Source of the DNA: CAYLMG01 sp964493425
GTDB taxonomy: Bacteria > Planctomycetota > Phycisphaerae > Sedimentisphaerales > Anaerobacaceae
NCBI GenBank assembly: GCA_964493425.1
Contig: CAZBMW010000005.1
Location: 94,159 to 158,158, forward strand
DNA length: 64,000 bases
Direction of reading: 5' to 3'
Shown here: piece by piece, positions 1-8,693 of the stretch
How the letters are laid out: each line of letters opens with the position of its first letter
Position numbering within the stretch: position 1 is the stretch's first letter
The notes under the pieces: model-generated
What the model saw: only the letters and a program-made list of their open reading frames with translations
The model's database searches: none
Told to the model about the DNA's origin: nothing
Position numbers and translations under genes: made by a program

Positions 1-1286
1 TACAACGCTGCCACTCTCGCTGACCAGTCTGTCTGAGTTTGATTAAAGCGGTCAACGCGTCCCTGGGCCTCGATAGTCAGCCTGTCAGAAAGTTTGACCC
101 TGTCAACGGCATACAATCCCGCCCAGTACTCATCGTAAGTATCATCAAAAAAGACCGATTCATCCGTAGTTGAAGCATTATCACTTGTAATATGTACCCA
201 GCGAAGATTCCCGCCTATCGAGATATTGTGTGTATCATCAGGCTTAAAGCTAATCTGACCTTCAAGGTCATTTTCATTATATGCATAGCGGCGTATCAAA
301 TACGAATTAGTAAATACTCCGAAATTGCCGAACCATTGTAAATATCCCTTCGTTTTCTCATCAAAGCTGTGCTCTATCTTCGTATATACTCTTGTAATAC
401 TCGTAAGAGCATTCTCCTGCGGGAAATATCCCAAAAAATCCTTGTCTCCTATTTCGGAACTTGAATGAGCCGCACCGAAAGACAGCCTGGTTGCATCGGA
501 AATCCTATATCCAAAATCCGTGTCGAACTTATAGCTCCTGAAAAAATCCCTCGCTTCGGTTATGCTGGCACTAAGCCCCAAAGAAGGATATTTATACATC
601 ATACTGCCCGCACCTGCCTCGTCAGAACTCTCGATATCCTCATACCCCGCTGAGATTCGCCAGGAAAAATTCTTATCGACTCCGCCGTACCGAAGATGTG
701 TATAACTGTCACCGAATTCAGTTATTGTTGTACTCGAAAAAACTCCCTGCACATCTTCAGCCCTCTTCGTAATTATATTGATAACGCCTGTATATGCATT
801 CGAGCCCCAAACAGCGCCGCCAGGGCCGCGAACAACCTCTATCCGCTCAATATCTTCAACCAAAACAGGCAACTCCATCCAGGCTGTGCCAAAAACAGGA
901 TCCAGCGCGGTTCTGCCGTTGACTAAAACGAGTGTTCTGTCCGAAACCGAACTGAATAGACCTCTTACGCCCACCATATATCTCGCCCGGTCAAGACGAA
1001 CCACATCTACACCAACTGCATATCGAAGAATCTCCGGTATGTTCGTCAGGCCGCTGTAATGAATGTCTTCCGCAGTAATCACGGAAACCGGAACTGAAAG
1101 CTCATAGATGGACTGCTCTTGACGGGATGCGGTAACAATCGGTATCTCCATCAGCTTCTCGATACTCAGCTCGAACAAATCGTTGACATCTTTGAGGCTG
1201 CCTTCTTCTGCTTTAGACAAACAGGGTAAAAATAACAAAATGCACAGTATTGACACGATTGTTTTCGCACGAATCCGCTTATACAT
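1..1286 (-). CDS. TonB-dependent outer-membrane receptor, 3' end cut by the window edge
   Basis: Outer-membrane active-transport receptor energised by TonB; the substrate cannot be told. I translated the minus strand from ATG at 1286; it stays open to base 1 (about 428 residues), so the rest of the barrel lies outside. A signal peptide (about residues 1-25, ending LSKAEEG) is followed by a plug domain with the sequence IPIVTASRQEQS, then VEDIERIEVVRGPGGAVWGS and GVINIITK, which are standard plug motifs. After about residue 175 the sequence becomes alternating and aromatic-rich, as in beta strands of the barrel. AAGGGAA lies about 10 nt before the ATG. No riboswitch or Fur-like site is evident in the 220 bp upstream. 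Family assignment is certain; the substrate is unknown. Confidence 0.93.
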   Translation of the reverse strand, partial: MYKRIRAKTIVSILCILLFLPCLSKAEEGSLKDVNDLFELSIEKLMEIPIVTASRQEQSIYELSVPVSVITAEDIHYSGLTNIPEILRYAVGVDVVRLDRARYMVGVRGLFSSVSDRTLVLVNGRTALDPVFGTAWMELPVLVEDIERIEVVRGPGGAVWGSNAYTGVINIITKRAEDVQGVFSSTTITEFGDSYTHLRYGGVDKNFSWRISAGYEDIESSDEAGAGSMMYKYPSLGLSASITEARDFFRSYKFDTDFGYRISDATRLSFGAAHSSSEIGDKDFLGYFPQENALTSITRVYTKIEHSFDEKTKGYLQWFGNFGVFTNSYLIRRYAYNENDLEGQISFKPDDTHNISIGGNLRWVHITSDNASTTDESVFFDDTYDEYWAGLYAVDRVKLSDRLTIEAQGRVDRFNQTQTDWSARVAAL

Positions 1287-1423
1287 AAAAATCTATTCCC
1301 TTGCCATAGGTATAATGATTTACTGTGCTCATCTCGAAACGCCACAACACTAACAAAATCGTCAAAAAAAAAGTGCTACATAATCTAATCCGTTAAAAGA
1401 AATTCCTTTTGTCCCCCAGCTTC

Positions 1424-1454
1424 AAAAAAGACCTATACCTGTAAACAATATAGG
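1424..1454 (-). terminator. weak intrinsic terminator after the signal peptidase gene
   Basis: On the minus strand a 6-bp stem CCTATA/TATAGG with an 11-nt loop is followed by TCTTTTTT, about 55 nt past the stop codon of the signal peptidase gene. The stem is short, so this is tentative. Confidence 0.4.
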
Positions 1455-1508
1455 ACCTTTTGCTGCTAAAAATAAAGAAATGACAATAAAAATGCAGATT
1501 AGCTCAGC

Positions 1509-3044
1509 CTAATCACCTGAGCCACCGAAGATAAACCGCATCCTGCCGACATTGGGAATAAATGCGAAACGAGATGTGATTTTTCCAAAGCCTAATCTAA
1601 AACCGCTCGGCCAATATACGAAAACCGCCTTGCCTATCAGATAATCTCGCGGCACAACGCCTTTTCTATACTTTATGCCGTTATTACCGATACCCTCCTC
1701 GTCCCACCATCTGCCGTCTTCACTGTTTGGGCTGTTATCTCCGAGAACAAAAAACTGGTCTTCCTTCAAACTAAATGGGTTTCCCTCGGCGGCTCTGCCG
1801 CCTTTACGACCATTAGCAGGCCGAGCCTCGGTGTAATGAATGTCCCTGAAAATTGATAAATGCCAAAGACTTAACTTTCCAGAACCAAAAATCCCAACTC
1901 GAGGCTCAACATCAGTTTTTCTTTCTCCGGCATCACCCGCCAATCGGCCAAGGTCATAACTTAATTGCTCAGAACCCGCACGCAAAACAAGTTTGTGGTC
2001 AACATTCTCAAATCTTATAAATGTCGGTTTATCGACAATAAGAGGCTCGATTTCCCTGCTTTTCAATTCTACTTCTTCTCCTTCAAAAACCCTCGAAATT
2101 GACAGTCTGCCGTCAAATTTGACGTAAGCTTTGTAATTCGTTTCATACTTACTCAAAGTTATACCAACAGAACCGTTTATACTTTTTGCTTCTGCATAGA
2201 AACGCACCATCAAATCGCTGCATAACGGCAAATCAGGATAATATTTAACACCGTTATACGCATAACTCGTATGAAAACTATTACCAGCCGCCGTATCAAA
2301 AAACATCGTGTTAATCCGTTCCGGCGAACTGTCTAAGTAAAATAACGAAGGATTAGTCTCATCATTAATCCACGCTGAGCCCGTTGTATTAAACGGCTGT
2401 TCCCATTTATGATTGTTAAACGAACCTTCCATCGGACGAGCCGGCTGATAATCATTATCATAAACCGGCATCCACAGCTCCTCTTGAACTTTAGGCGGCT
2501 TACGGGCGATTTCACTGTTGATATAAACGTCGCCATCTATGATTTCAACAGTCTCGCCCGGCTTGCCAATCAAACGTTTTATATAATTGATGCGCGGGCT
2601 TAGGGGGTTTTTGAACACAACTACATCCCAACGCTTAGGCTCAAAAAACTGGTATATGCATTTAAGCACGAGAATTCGGTCTCCGTTGGAAACCGCTGCT
2701 ATTCTGCCATCTCTGCTCTCATAGCCGCAACTCGGACACCTGCTCTCAGGAAGCCTCACACTGCCCGATGGAATGGTATCCGTTCTAGAACCATGCCTAT
2801 CCAACATAAAACCTCTGTCATATTTATACCCGCACTGACTGCAGCAGAGCCTGAAATGGGCACCCATTAGAGTATCTGCCATACTGCCGGTGGGAATCCG
2901 AAATGCCTCCATAATAAAAGAGCGAAAAACAAAGGCCAGGATAAACGCCGTTATCAATCCCTCCAAAATACCGACAATCTCCTCTACTCTTCGGCCATGA
3001 TGCTGCTTTGGCGGTCTGCTTTTATCAGTCTCACTTTTTATCAT
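1509..3044 (-). CDS. lepB: signal peptidase I with zinc-ribbon and beta-rich insertions
   Basis: Membrane serine protease that removes signal peptides from exported proteins. One N-terminal membrane segment (about residues 28-45) is followed by the catalytic serine in IPTGSMADTL (Ser54), the catalytic lysine in RINYIKRLIG (Lys156), and the late conserved box FFVLGDNSPNSEDGRWW (about 431-447). At 511 residues it is about twice the usual length. A first insert (about 62-110) carries CSQC and CPSC pairs and looks like a zinc ribbon. A second (about 185-425) is beta-rich and resembles a LamG/concanavalin-like sandwich, lying between the VYINSEI strand and the last box. Extra domains of this kind are, as I recall, found in planctomycete LepB proteins; the role is unknown. 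The gene stands alone, with no close operon partner. Confidence 0.93.
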   Translation of the reverse strand: MIKSETDKSRPPKQHHGRRVEEIVGILEGLITAFILAFVFRSFIMEAFRIPTGSMADTLMGAHFRLCCSQCGYKYDRGFMLDRHGSRTDTIPSGSVRLPESRCPSCGYESRDGRIAAVSNGDRILVLKCIYQFFEPKRWDVVVFKNPLSPRINYIKRLIGKPGETVEIIDGDVYINSEIARKPPKVQEELWMPVYDNDYQPARPMEGSFNNHKWEQPFNTTGSAWINDETNPSLFYLDSSPERINTMFFDTAAGNSFHTSYAYNGVKYYPDLPLCSDLMVRFYAEAKSINGSVGITLSKYETNYKAYVKFDGRLSISRVFEGEEVELKSREIEPLIVDKPTFIRFENVDHKLVLRAGSEQLSYDLGRLAGDAGERKTDVEPRVGIFGSGKLSLWHLSIFRDIHYTEARPANGRKGGRAAEGNPFSLKEDQFFVLGDNSPNSEDGRWWDEEGIGNNGIKYRKGVVPRDYLIGKAVFVYWPSGFRLGFGKITSRFAFIPNVGRMRFIFGGSGD

Positions 3045-3451
3045 AATTACGATTAAAAAAATCTGTCAATTCAGTTTGCAGTCCTTACCGAGCTAAAAGC
3101 CGCTATTATGCACAATTATGTCATCGGGTCAACAAACTTCCTGCTATACAAATCGCACCCTGCTGGCCCTGAAAGACCAAATCACGCCCCTCAGAACCTC
3201 TTAGAAACAGAAAAAAATAGCCCCCCATTTATTAACAAAAAGCCGCTTTTATAATGGCTGAAAAAAATTTATGAAAAGTTCTTGCCGTCTAGAAGTCTTT
3301 ATTGTATAGTAAGTTGTGGAAACTAAGAATCGCTTGACAAACGGGAATCTGCTGTGAGATTTTGGAAAAACAAAAACCTAAATTTTCTTAAACTGCGTGT
3401 TATAACCAAACACCGGTTTTACATCCGTCAATTCTTAAAATGAGGTAGCCT
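3045..3451. other. intergenic region between lepB and the HU gene
   Basis: 407 bp between divergent genes. It holds a TTGACA at 3334-3339 that could be a -35 box for the HU gene, but the hexamer 17 bp downstream (AGATTT) is a poor -10. I see no RNA gene, repeat or small open frame with a good ribosome site here. Confidence 0.5.
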
Positions 3452-3763
3452 ATGGCAACAGTTACAAAGAAAGAACTTATAGATCAGATAGCTGAACGCT
3501 CACAGGCAAAGAGGATTCTGGTCAAACAAATCATTCAGTCTTTTCTCGACGAAATAACTGAGCAGCTCAGGAAAGGTAATCGGCTGGAATTCCGTGACTT
3601 CGGTGTCTTTGAGACCAGAATAAGAACTGCCAGAGTCGCTCAGAATCCGAAAACACTTGAGAGAGTCAACGTGCCCGCAAAAAGAACTGTTAAATTCAAA
3701 ATGGGACGACTAATGAGGGAAAATCTCAGCAAGGCTGCAGTCGACTCTACGCGCGGAAAATAA
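3452..3763 (+). CDS. HU/IHF-family DNA-binding protein
   Basis: Small nucleoid protein (103 residues) that binds and bends DNA as a dimer. The N-terminal helices start MATVTKKELIDQIAE, and the beta-arm region contains GVFETRIRTARVAQNPKT, the family signature with the arm residues; the usual HU length is about 90. Context does not show whether it acts as HU or as IHF. The start has GAGG 8 nt upstream. It is followed 125 bp later by a cold-shock gene in the same direction, but the spacing suggests separate transcription. The basic C-terminal tail (STRGK) is a little longer than in E. coli HU. Confidence 0.95.
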   Translation: MATVTKKELIDQIAERSQAKRILVKQIIQSFLDEITEQLRKGNRLEFRDFGVFETRIRTARVAQNPKTLERVNVPAKRTVKFKMGRLMRENLSKAAVDSTRGK

Positions 3764-3888
3764 TTGATTAGACAAAGCTATTAAAGCTCAGCAAAAATGT
3801 ATTTCAGCTATCGCTCAAATATAAGCTTTTTAGGGCGTATTTGAAAAATAGCCTACAAGGGTGATATTATATAACAGGAGCGTTTTTT

Positions 3889-4137
3889 ATGGCAGAAGGA
3901 ACAGTTAAATGGTTCAATCCAAAAAAGGGCTACGGCTTTATAGCCACCGATGACGGCCGGGATGTTTTCGTCCATTATGCTAATATCTCCGGGCAGGGAT
4001 TTAAGACTCTTAGGGAAGGCGACACAGTCAGCTTTGATATTGTCGACGGTGAAAAAGGACTAAGAGCTGAAAACGTCAATATAAAGGCAGGGAAAAAAAA
4101 GACCGCTACCGACAAAAAAGCCAATAGTGAACAATAA
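3889..4137 (+). CDS. cold-shock-domain protein (CspA family)
   Basis: Single-stranded nucleic-acid-binding protein acting as an RNA chaperone. The 82 residues begin with GTVKWFNPKKGYGFIA (RNP1-like) and contain DVFVHYANI (RNP2-like), which together define the CSD fold. After residue 65 there is a Lys-rich tail (KAGKKKTATDKKA) beyond the normal 65-70-residue length, probably additional nucleic-acid contact. AGGAG lies 8 nt before the ATG. It is monocistronic. The 125-nt leader is long enough for a structured 5'UTR as in other cold-shock genes, though I cannot fold it here. Confidence 0.95.
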   Translation: MAEGTVKWFNPKKGYGFIATDDGRDVFVHYANISGQGFKTLREGDTVSFDIVDGEKGLRAENVNIKAGKKKTATDKKANSEQ

Positions 4138-4304
4138 CTGATTCAAAAAGCACTGTTGACTATAGCTTTAATCGTACCTGCACCTCAGTTTTGACAACTC
4201 TTTTTCACTGAACCCTGTAGCCTGGAACCAAAAGTTACAAGCTGAAAATAACGCTTTTAACAGATGTGTCCCGCACAAGCAGGATACAATAATAATTGAA
4301 ATTT

Positions 4305-4940
4305 ATGATTGCTCATAAACCACAATCAGCATTAGGTTGTAGTGTCCTTGTCCTCAACAAACACTATATGGCTGTCCGCATAGTCGGGGCCAAAAGGGCA
4401 TTTTCTCTGCTGTTCCGTCAGCTCGCAGAAGTAGTCTGCCACGAAGAAGGCAACTTCTACAATTATAATTTCCAGAGCTGGTGCGAAGTAAGCCAGTTCA
4501 AGCGAAACTTCGAACCGGACGGCCAGGACTGGGTTTCAACCGTCAATTTCTATATCGCCGTTCCAAGAATCATTCGCTTGTTATTTTACGACCGCCTCCC
4601 GAGAAACAATGTCAAATTCAACCGCCGGAACATCTTCGCTCGAGACAAAAATCACTGCCAGTACTGCGGAAAAAAATATCCCACAACCGAGCTGTCACTT
4701 GACCACGTTATCCCGAGGAGTATGGGCGGAAAATCCAACTGGGAAAATGTCGTCTGCTCCTGCACAGACTGCAACGTAAAAAAAGGCGGCCGAACGCCAA
4801 GACAGGCAAATATGTCACTGGTAAGAAAACCCATAAAACCCAAAAAAAATCCCCTCATTCACATCCATCTCGGACACGAACGCTACCGAAGCTGGAAACA
4901 ATTCCTCGACCATGCTTACTGGTCGGTCGAACTGAAATGA
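4305..4940 (+). CDS. HNH endonuclease family protein
   Basis: Probable metal-dependent nuclease of unknown role, of a type common as a single chromosomal gene in planctomycetes and other bacteria. The N-terminal part (about residues 12-60) has VLVLNKHYMAVRIVGAKRA, typical of this subgroup. The HNH core lies at about 110-160: HCQYC, then LDHVIPRSMGGKSNW and CSCTDCNVKKG, giving the zinc-binding Cys pairs and the catalytic His. I chose ATG 4305. An in-frame TTG at 4296 sits at a better distance from AGGA (4281-4284) and would add three residues. No toxin or restriction partner is adjacent, so defence is not implied. Confidence 0.88.
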   Translation: MIAHKPQSALGCSVLVLNKHYMAVRIVGAKRAFSLLFRQLAEVVCHEEGNFYNYNFQSWCEVSQFKRNFEPDGQDWVSTVNFYIAVPRIIRLLFYDRLPRNNVKFNRRNIFARDKNHCQYCGKKYPTTELSLDHVIPRSMGGKSNWENVVCSCTDCNVKKGGRTPRQANMSLVRKPIKPKKNPLIHIHLGHERYRSWKQFLDHAYWSVELK

Positions 4941-4948
4941 AATCCTGA

Positions 4949-5920
4949 TCATTGCTTGCTCCAGATACGCGTGTTCAAATTCAAATCATCCACAATCCCT
5001 ATCGCAAGCTGAAGGTCCTCAAAGTATTGCCTGACAGAGGCGAAATCAAGAAGTGTGCTAAATAATCGCGGCTCAAAAAGCGGCCTATTTATCCAAATCG
5101 CCACAAACACCATCGAGCCGACAAAAGACAAATATATTTTCCGTCCGGTCTTTTCCTTGAAGTCCACAATTCTCTTCATCAGGCTCGGTGACAAGATGTA
5201 CCTTGCCTCAATCTGGTCGGCGCCATAAACGACAAAGTGCTTTTCGAATTCGACGTCCTCAAGCTTGATAAGCTGGCTTCTGAAAACATTCATCGACTGC
5301 AATTTTTCGCCCAGCCAGCCGAAAAGCTTTTCCGCTGTATCCGGCAGCACAATCGTTGTTCCGCAAAAGTCCTTATTGAAATCCGCCATAAAAAACAGGC
5401 CCTTAAAAATAGTCGTACGATGCCTGTCCTTGCCGCTGCCGCTCTCGTATTCTGCATCCAGCTCTGAAAAGCGAAGCTTCGTCGAGCCTATTTGTCCGCT
5501 CACCAGGTCGTCACCCTTATAGCGATTCGGCCTGGTGATAAAAATCTTACTCAGCATAAAGACGTCCTTTTTGATATAATCTTTCGGATTATAATCAAGG
5601 CCGTCAGCGATAAACCTCACTAAAGGCTGGATCACGAATTGCTTGAACTCAACCACATAACCTGCTGAAAGGATTTTTGCCGCCAGGCCGATTATCGCCG
5701 CCCAGATTATGACCGCCCAGATTATGACCGGCATAAAAAAAGCAAACTGGGTCCTAATTCTGCTAGCTACAATAATCCCGATAACCAGTGCAATAATCCC
5801 AGCCACCGCCCCCGTAATAATAATTTTATTTAGCACGCCTTTCCGCCTTTTCTCCATAGGCTCTAAATACTTAATCAGCTCATTGCGAAAAAACTCGTGC
5901 AACTCCTCAATCGTCTTCAT
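4949..5920 (-). CDS. DUF3137 membrane protein
   Basis: Protein of unknown function, 323 residues. Two membrane helices lie close together near the N-terminus (about 30-52 and 62-86). They are followed by a long soluble region with the DUF3137 pattern: FKGLFFMADFNKDFCGTTIV, then FEKHFVVYGADQIEARYIL (about 225-243) and a third hydrophobic segment KIYLSFVGSMVFVAIW (about 262-277). The N-terminal helix ELHEFFRNELIKYLEPMEKRR is typical of the family. It is convergent with the HNH gene (8 bp between stops), so the two are not co-transcribed. Upstream lies the first repeat island. AAAGGAGT is 5 nt before the ATG. Confidence 0.85.
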   Translation of the reverse strand: MKTIEELHEFFRNELIKYLEPMEKRRKGVLNKIIITGAVAGIIALVIGIIVASRIRTQFAFFMPVIIWAVIIWAAIIGLAAKILSAGYVVEFKQFVIQPLVRFIADGLDYNPKDYIKKDVFMLSKIFITRPNRYKGDDLVSGQIGSTKLRFSELDAEYESGSGKDRHRTTIFKGLFFMADFNKDFCGTTIVLPDTAEKLFGWLGEKLQSMNVFRSQLIKLEDVEFEKHFVVYGADQIEARYILSPSLMKRIVDFKEKTGRKIYLSFVGSMVFVAIWINRPLFEPRLFSTLLDFASVRQYFEDLQLAIGIVDDLNLNTRIWSKQ

Positions 5921-5958
5921 TTAGACTCCTTTCGTTCATCTGCCAGCAGTTTATAGCT

Positions 5959-6345
5959 ATTATCGTTGAAACAGAAGCCAATTTCGAGAAAAACGAACCC
6001 AATTTTGGGCTGAAATTGGGTTCGTTTTGGGTTCGTTTGGCTTCGTTTTTGGGAGTGCTTTTAAGCACATAATTTTTGTATATCCTTGTTAAATAAATAG
6101 TTGTGTCATCTCGGACACTTGGTGAATTGGGTTCGTTTTGCATAATTTTGTTTTTTTTGCGCGCGGGTTTTTGAGAGTTAATTAGTGAATTAGAGAATTG
6201 GTGAATTGGAGAATCAGTTGATTGGTTGTAGAACATTGGCAAATCCTTAAAAAACAAGAATTTACGAATTTAATTTTGACGTGGCCTGCTGGCCGATGCT
6301 TGCGGACCTCCGCGTTACGTGTGTTATGCTAACACACAGAAGTAT
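5959..6345 (-). repeat. dispersed repeat module, copy A (NEPN type)
   Basis: Read on the minus strand, this region aligns block by block with 44770-45290 on the plus strand. The shared order is a GTGTGTTA/TAACACAC hairpin (6319-6337), the text GCATCGGCCAGC, a stretch of AATTC words ending AATTAACTCTCAAAA, then TTATGCAAAAC, AAAAGCACTCCCAAAAAC, and several copies of a nine-base word. In this copy the word is mostly CGAACCCAA. A perfect 14-bp hairpin, AACGAACCCAATTT (5992-6005) with AAATTGGGTTCGTT (6013-6026), closes it. Its translation explains the spurious Gln-Asn-Glu-Pro-Asn peptides. Confidence 0.75.
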
Positions 6346-6452
6346 TGTACCAGTTAAGGCCATTTTATCAATAAAAATCTAATATTTTTTTAACAACTAA
6401 AACACTAAAAAAATTAGTCACAAGTCACACGTCACAAGTCAAAAGAAAAAAT

Positions 6453-6534
6453 GCGGTTTCTGCCGGAGGCCGCAGAGAGAATCGTAAAGAGGCACGCGGA
6501 GTGGGTAAAGTAAATGCGAACCGCAGGCAAAAAC
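6453..6534 (+). repeat. second repeat family, copy 1
   Basis: Starts GCGGTTTCTGCCGGAGGCCG and ends GCGAACCGCAGGCAAAAAC. Similar termini and interior words (GGCACG, AAAGT) recur at 7141-7228, and inverted at 44438-44545. The ends form an imperfect inverted repeat (GTTTCTGCC / GGCAAAAAC). No coding content. Confidence 0.65.
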
Positions 6535-6752
6535 AACATAGAAATAGCCACGAAAGGTAGAGAATTGAGAATGTAGAATTCAGAATTTAGTAAGAAAAAT
6601 GTTGGCGGACAGAGAAGTAAGAAGTTAGAACTGGGAAGAAGATTACCGCGAATTTTCACGAAAAGGGAAAAAATATTGTAACAAAAGGGGCGCTGAGGAA
6701 ACTTATAATATAGAATGCGAGTAATATTCATTCTAAAGAAAGGAGAATTATT

Positions 6753-6995
6753 ATGGATATCACTACCGTCAAAACGTTCTTCATGTGGTGCACGATTATA
6801 AATGTGGGATTGCTGATTTTATCTTCCCTGGCCTGTATCCTGCTCTATAATTTTTCCTATCGAATGAACAACAGATTTTTTTCTATCTCAAGAGAAGCAT
6901 TCAGCTCAGTATTATGTTCCTTCATCGCGTTATTCAAGGTTCTTATCATAGTCTTCAACCTCGCCCCTTACATAGCACTGGTGATTATAGGATAA
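6753..6995 (+). CDS. small membrane protein, DUF6868-like
   Basis: 80-residue hydrophobic protein of unknown function. Helix 1 is about residues 8-33 (FFMWCTIINVGLLILSSLAC) and helix 2 about 53-78. Between them is a short loop with YRMNNRFFSISREAF. This pattern, with the FFMWCTIIN start and the closing PYIALVIIG, matches what I know of DUF6868. AAGGAG lies 7 nt before the ATG, so the gene is likely real although it sits alone between two repeat-bearing stretches. No partner gene is adjacent. Confidence 0.8.
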   Translation: MDITTVKTFFMWCTIINVGLLILSSLACILLYNFSYRMNNRFFSISREAFSSVLCSFIALFKVLIIVFNLAPYIALVIIG

Positions 6996-7416
6996 GACTA
7001 GAGATTTTTACCATAGATAGCATAGGGAAGTTAGAAGTGAGAAGTCAGAATCCCGAATTCAGAAAACGGAAGACAGAGGGCGGAGAACTGAGAAGTTAAA
7101 AGGAAAAAAGTAAAAAGTGTAGAGTCGCTTTGCGACAATGTGTGTTTCTGGCGGAGGCCGCGATGAGCATCCTAAAGTGGCACGTAAAGTGCATAAAAAA
7201 AGTTGCGAACCGCAGGCAGAAACCGCGATTTAGAACGTAGAACTGGGAACTTAGAAGTGAGGAATAAGTTGCTGGATGCTCGAGGCTCGCGAGAATTAGT
7301 GGATTGACGGGTCGTAAACACAATCACACAGGTAATACTGGCCTATCTTTTCATCATACCACATGTAGATTCATTTTATTTACATTATTTCATTTTCAAA
7401 GAACAAATGCAAAGAA
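6996..7416. other. intergenic continuation of repeat island I
   Basis: 421 bp. A/G-rich degenerate sequence of repeated AGAAGTTAGAA-like words occupies 7020-7100 and 7229-7300, on both sides of a repeat of the second family. The last 90 bp before the minus-strand gene end are AT-rich without visible structure. No gene is supported. Confidence 0.6.
7141..7228 (+). repeat. second repeat family, copy 2
   Basis: GTTTCTGGCGGAGGCCGCGA at the left and GCGAACCGCAGGCAGAAAC at the right. The interior is GATGAGCATCCTAAAGTGGC and related words, matching copy 1 about 690 bp away in the same orientation. Confidence 0.65.
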
Positions 7417-7767
7417 CTAATCCCATCCATATTTTTCAGCCCCTAAATCATTAACCTTATAAATTGCAGTTTTGAGGGGTCTTTTCAAATCTTTAATCCA
7501 ATCAACCATTTCATCATAAATTTCAATTCGTAAGTCAATCAGATTACCAAAAAGAGAATCCAAATCATCTTCAGTGAATTTTAGGTTTGTCTCAGAGATT
7601 TTTTTTATAAGGTTAACTAGGTGTTGTGATCTGAAGTAAATTTCAGTAAGACAGAATGCAACCTTTTGCCTGTCTACTTTGCTGGCTTTCTTTTTGAGAA
7701 GTGCTTCAAATATTTCATCGTTCTTTTTGAGAAGCTTGAAATACCGTTCTGTTCTTTTATCGGTCAT
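7417..7767 (-). CDS. hypothetical helical protein
   Basis: 116 residues, not recognised. It is charged and helical throughout (Lys/Glu/Asp-rich, predicted as three or four helices) with no membrane segment and no signal peptide: MTDKRTERYFKLLKKNDEIF at the start and DLGAEKYGWD at the end. AAAGGA lies 7 nt before the ATG, supporting real translation. Codon use is visibly richer in A and T than in the neighbouring cyclophilin gene, and the gene borders repeat island I, so acquisition by transfer is possible. No function is proposed. Confidence 0.6.
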   Translation of the reverse strand: MTDKRTERYFKLLKKNDEIFEALLKKKASKVDRQKVAFCLTEIYFRSQHLVNLIKKISETNLKFTEDDLDSLFGNLIDLRIEIYDEMVDWIKDLKRPLKTAIYKVNDLGAEKYGWD

Positions 7768-7876
7768 AATCTATTCCTTTAATCATCCATCGGCTCATAT
7801 TTCAGGCTGACATATTTGCTGCCTAATTGAATGTTTAATATTCAAAATTTTATATTCAATGTTTTTCTTCAGTTCT

Positions 7877-8467
7877 CTATTCTTTTTCTACTTCCATCTC
7901 TATTATTTTCACGAAGGGCGTCAGTGTTTGTCCGTCTGCGGGCTGCTTATGTATCTTTCGCACAACGTCCATTCCTGAAATTACTCTGCCGAAGGCTGCG
8001 AAACCCTGGCCGTCCGGGTTTCTTTTGCCGGCGAAATCGAGTTCCGGCTGGTCACCGATGCATATCGAGAATTCCGAATCGGCTGTCCCCGGCTGCCATC
8101 GCGCCATCGAAAGTGTGCCATTAAGATGTTTAATACCAGTCTCTTTTGTCGTCTCGTGTATTATCATTGGCAGCTTCGCTGGATGGTTATCTTCGTACAG
8201 GCCGCCCTGCAGGACCTGTATTTTGACCTTGTCGTTAGGCTGATTATCCATTCGTACTGTTCGATAAAATACCGCACCGTCGAATCGGTTTTCTTTTACG
8301 TATCGCAGAAAGTTGCCTGCTGTGACGGGCGCCTCATCGGTATAAAGCTGCGCTTTTATATCCCCGAATTCGGTCTTCATCACCACTATCGGCCGCCTAT
8401 TTTGATTCCCACAGCCGACACATAATCCCAAAACTAAAACCACAATCAGCTTTACAATTAACTTCAT
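7877..8467 (-). CDS. cyclophilin-type peptidyl-prolyl isomerase, lipoprotein
   Basis: Catalyses cis-trans isomerisation of Xaa-Pro bonds during folding of exported proteins. A lipoprotein signal peptide (about residues 1-19) ends in the lipobox LCVGC (Cys19), so the protein should be membrane-anchored. The cyclophilin domain runs from about 28 (VVMKTEFGDIKAQLYTDEAP) to 193, with FYRTV, GTLSMAR, FSICIGDQPELDF and GFAAFGRVISGMDVV. It resembles the short bacterial PpiA/PpiB type, in which some human active-site residues are not kept. The gene is monocistronic and leftward. Confidence 0.9.
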   Translation of the reverse strand: MKLIVKLIVVLVLGLCVGCGNQNRRPIVVMKTEFGDIKAQLYTDEAPVTAGNFLRYVKENRFDGAVFYRTVRMDNQPNDKVKIQVLQGGLYEDNHPAKLPMIIHETTKETGIKHLNGTLSMARWQPGTADSEFSICIGDQPELDFAGKRNPDGQGFAAFGRVISGMDVVRKIHKQPADGQTLTPFVKIIEMEVEKE

Positions 8468-8617
8468 ATTTTCTCTTTCTTATTATCGTACAAATATAAT
8501 TATATGACCTTTTCTCAATACGTTTTTGCATCACATCTTTCTCTCTGTGGCTGATGATTATATTGATTTTTCGACATATCGGCAATCGTTTTATTTTTCC
8601 CGTTTGCACGGGAATGA

Positions 8618-8641
8618 CAATAAAGTCGCCGTTTCGGCGAC
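8618..8641 (-). terminator. intrinsic terminator after the FAH-family gene
   Basis: On the minus strand the stem GTCGCCG/CGGCGAC with an AAA loop is followed by TTTATTG. It lies about 55 nt beyond the stop at 8694. A second small hairpin (CCCGT/ACGGG) follows at 8599-8612. Confidence 0.5.
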
Positions 8642-8693
8642 TGCTAAACAAAAGACGAAATGAACTCCTCAAGTTGGTTTGGTGTGGTAGGTA

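Larger units (their letters stand above)
5921..6752. other. repeat-rich intergenic island I
   Basis: About 830 bp with no convincing gene. The left half is a dispersed repeat module (5959-6345) and the right half holds an element of a second family (6453-6534), followed by A/G-rich degenerate sequence (about 6550-6720). Open frames here have no ribosome site and translate into the low-complexity peptides typical of such repeats. Confidence 0.7.

Noticed and set aside
1..1508. TonB receptor as a B12 receptor under a riboswitch
   Set aside because: No cobalamin riboswitch blocks are present in the 222 bp upstream, so there is no basis to assign B12 as its substrate.
5907..6257. Minus-strand frame giving a 116-residue peptide with NEPN words
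   Set aside because: It runs through the dispersed repeat and shows no ribosome site or domain; the same words occur in the other repeat copy in a different context.
5921..7416. CRISPR array in the repeat island
   Set aside because: Repeats are not evenly spaced, are few and of differing length, and there are no cas genes in the window.
8397..8672. 91-codon minus-strand frame upstream of the cyclophilin gene
   Set aside because: It overlaps the FAH terminator hairpins and the cyclophilin start, with no domain and no ribosome site.
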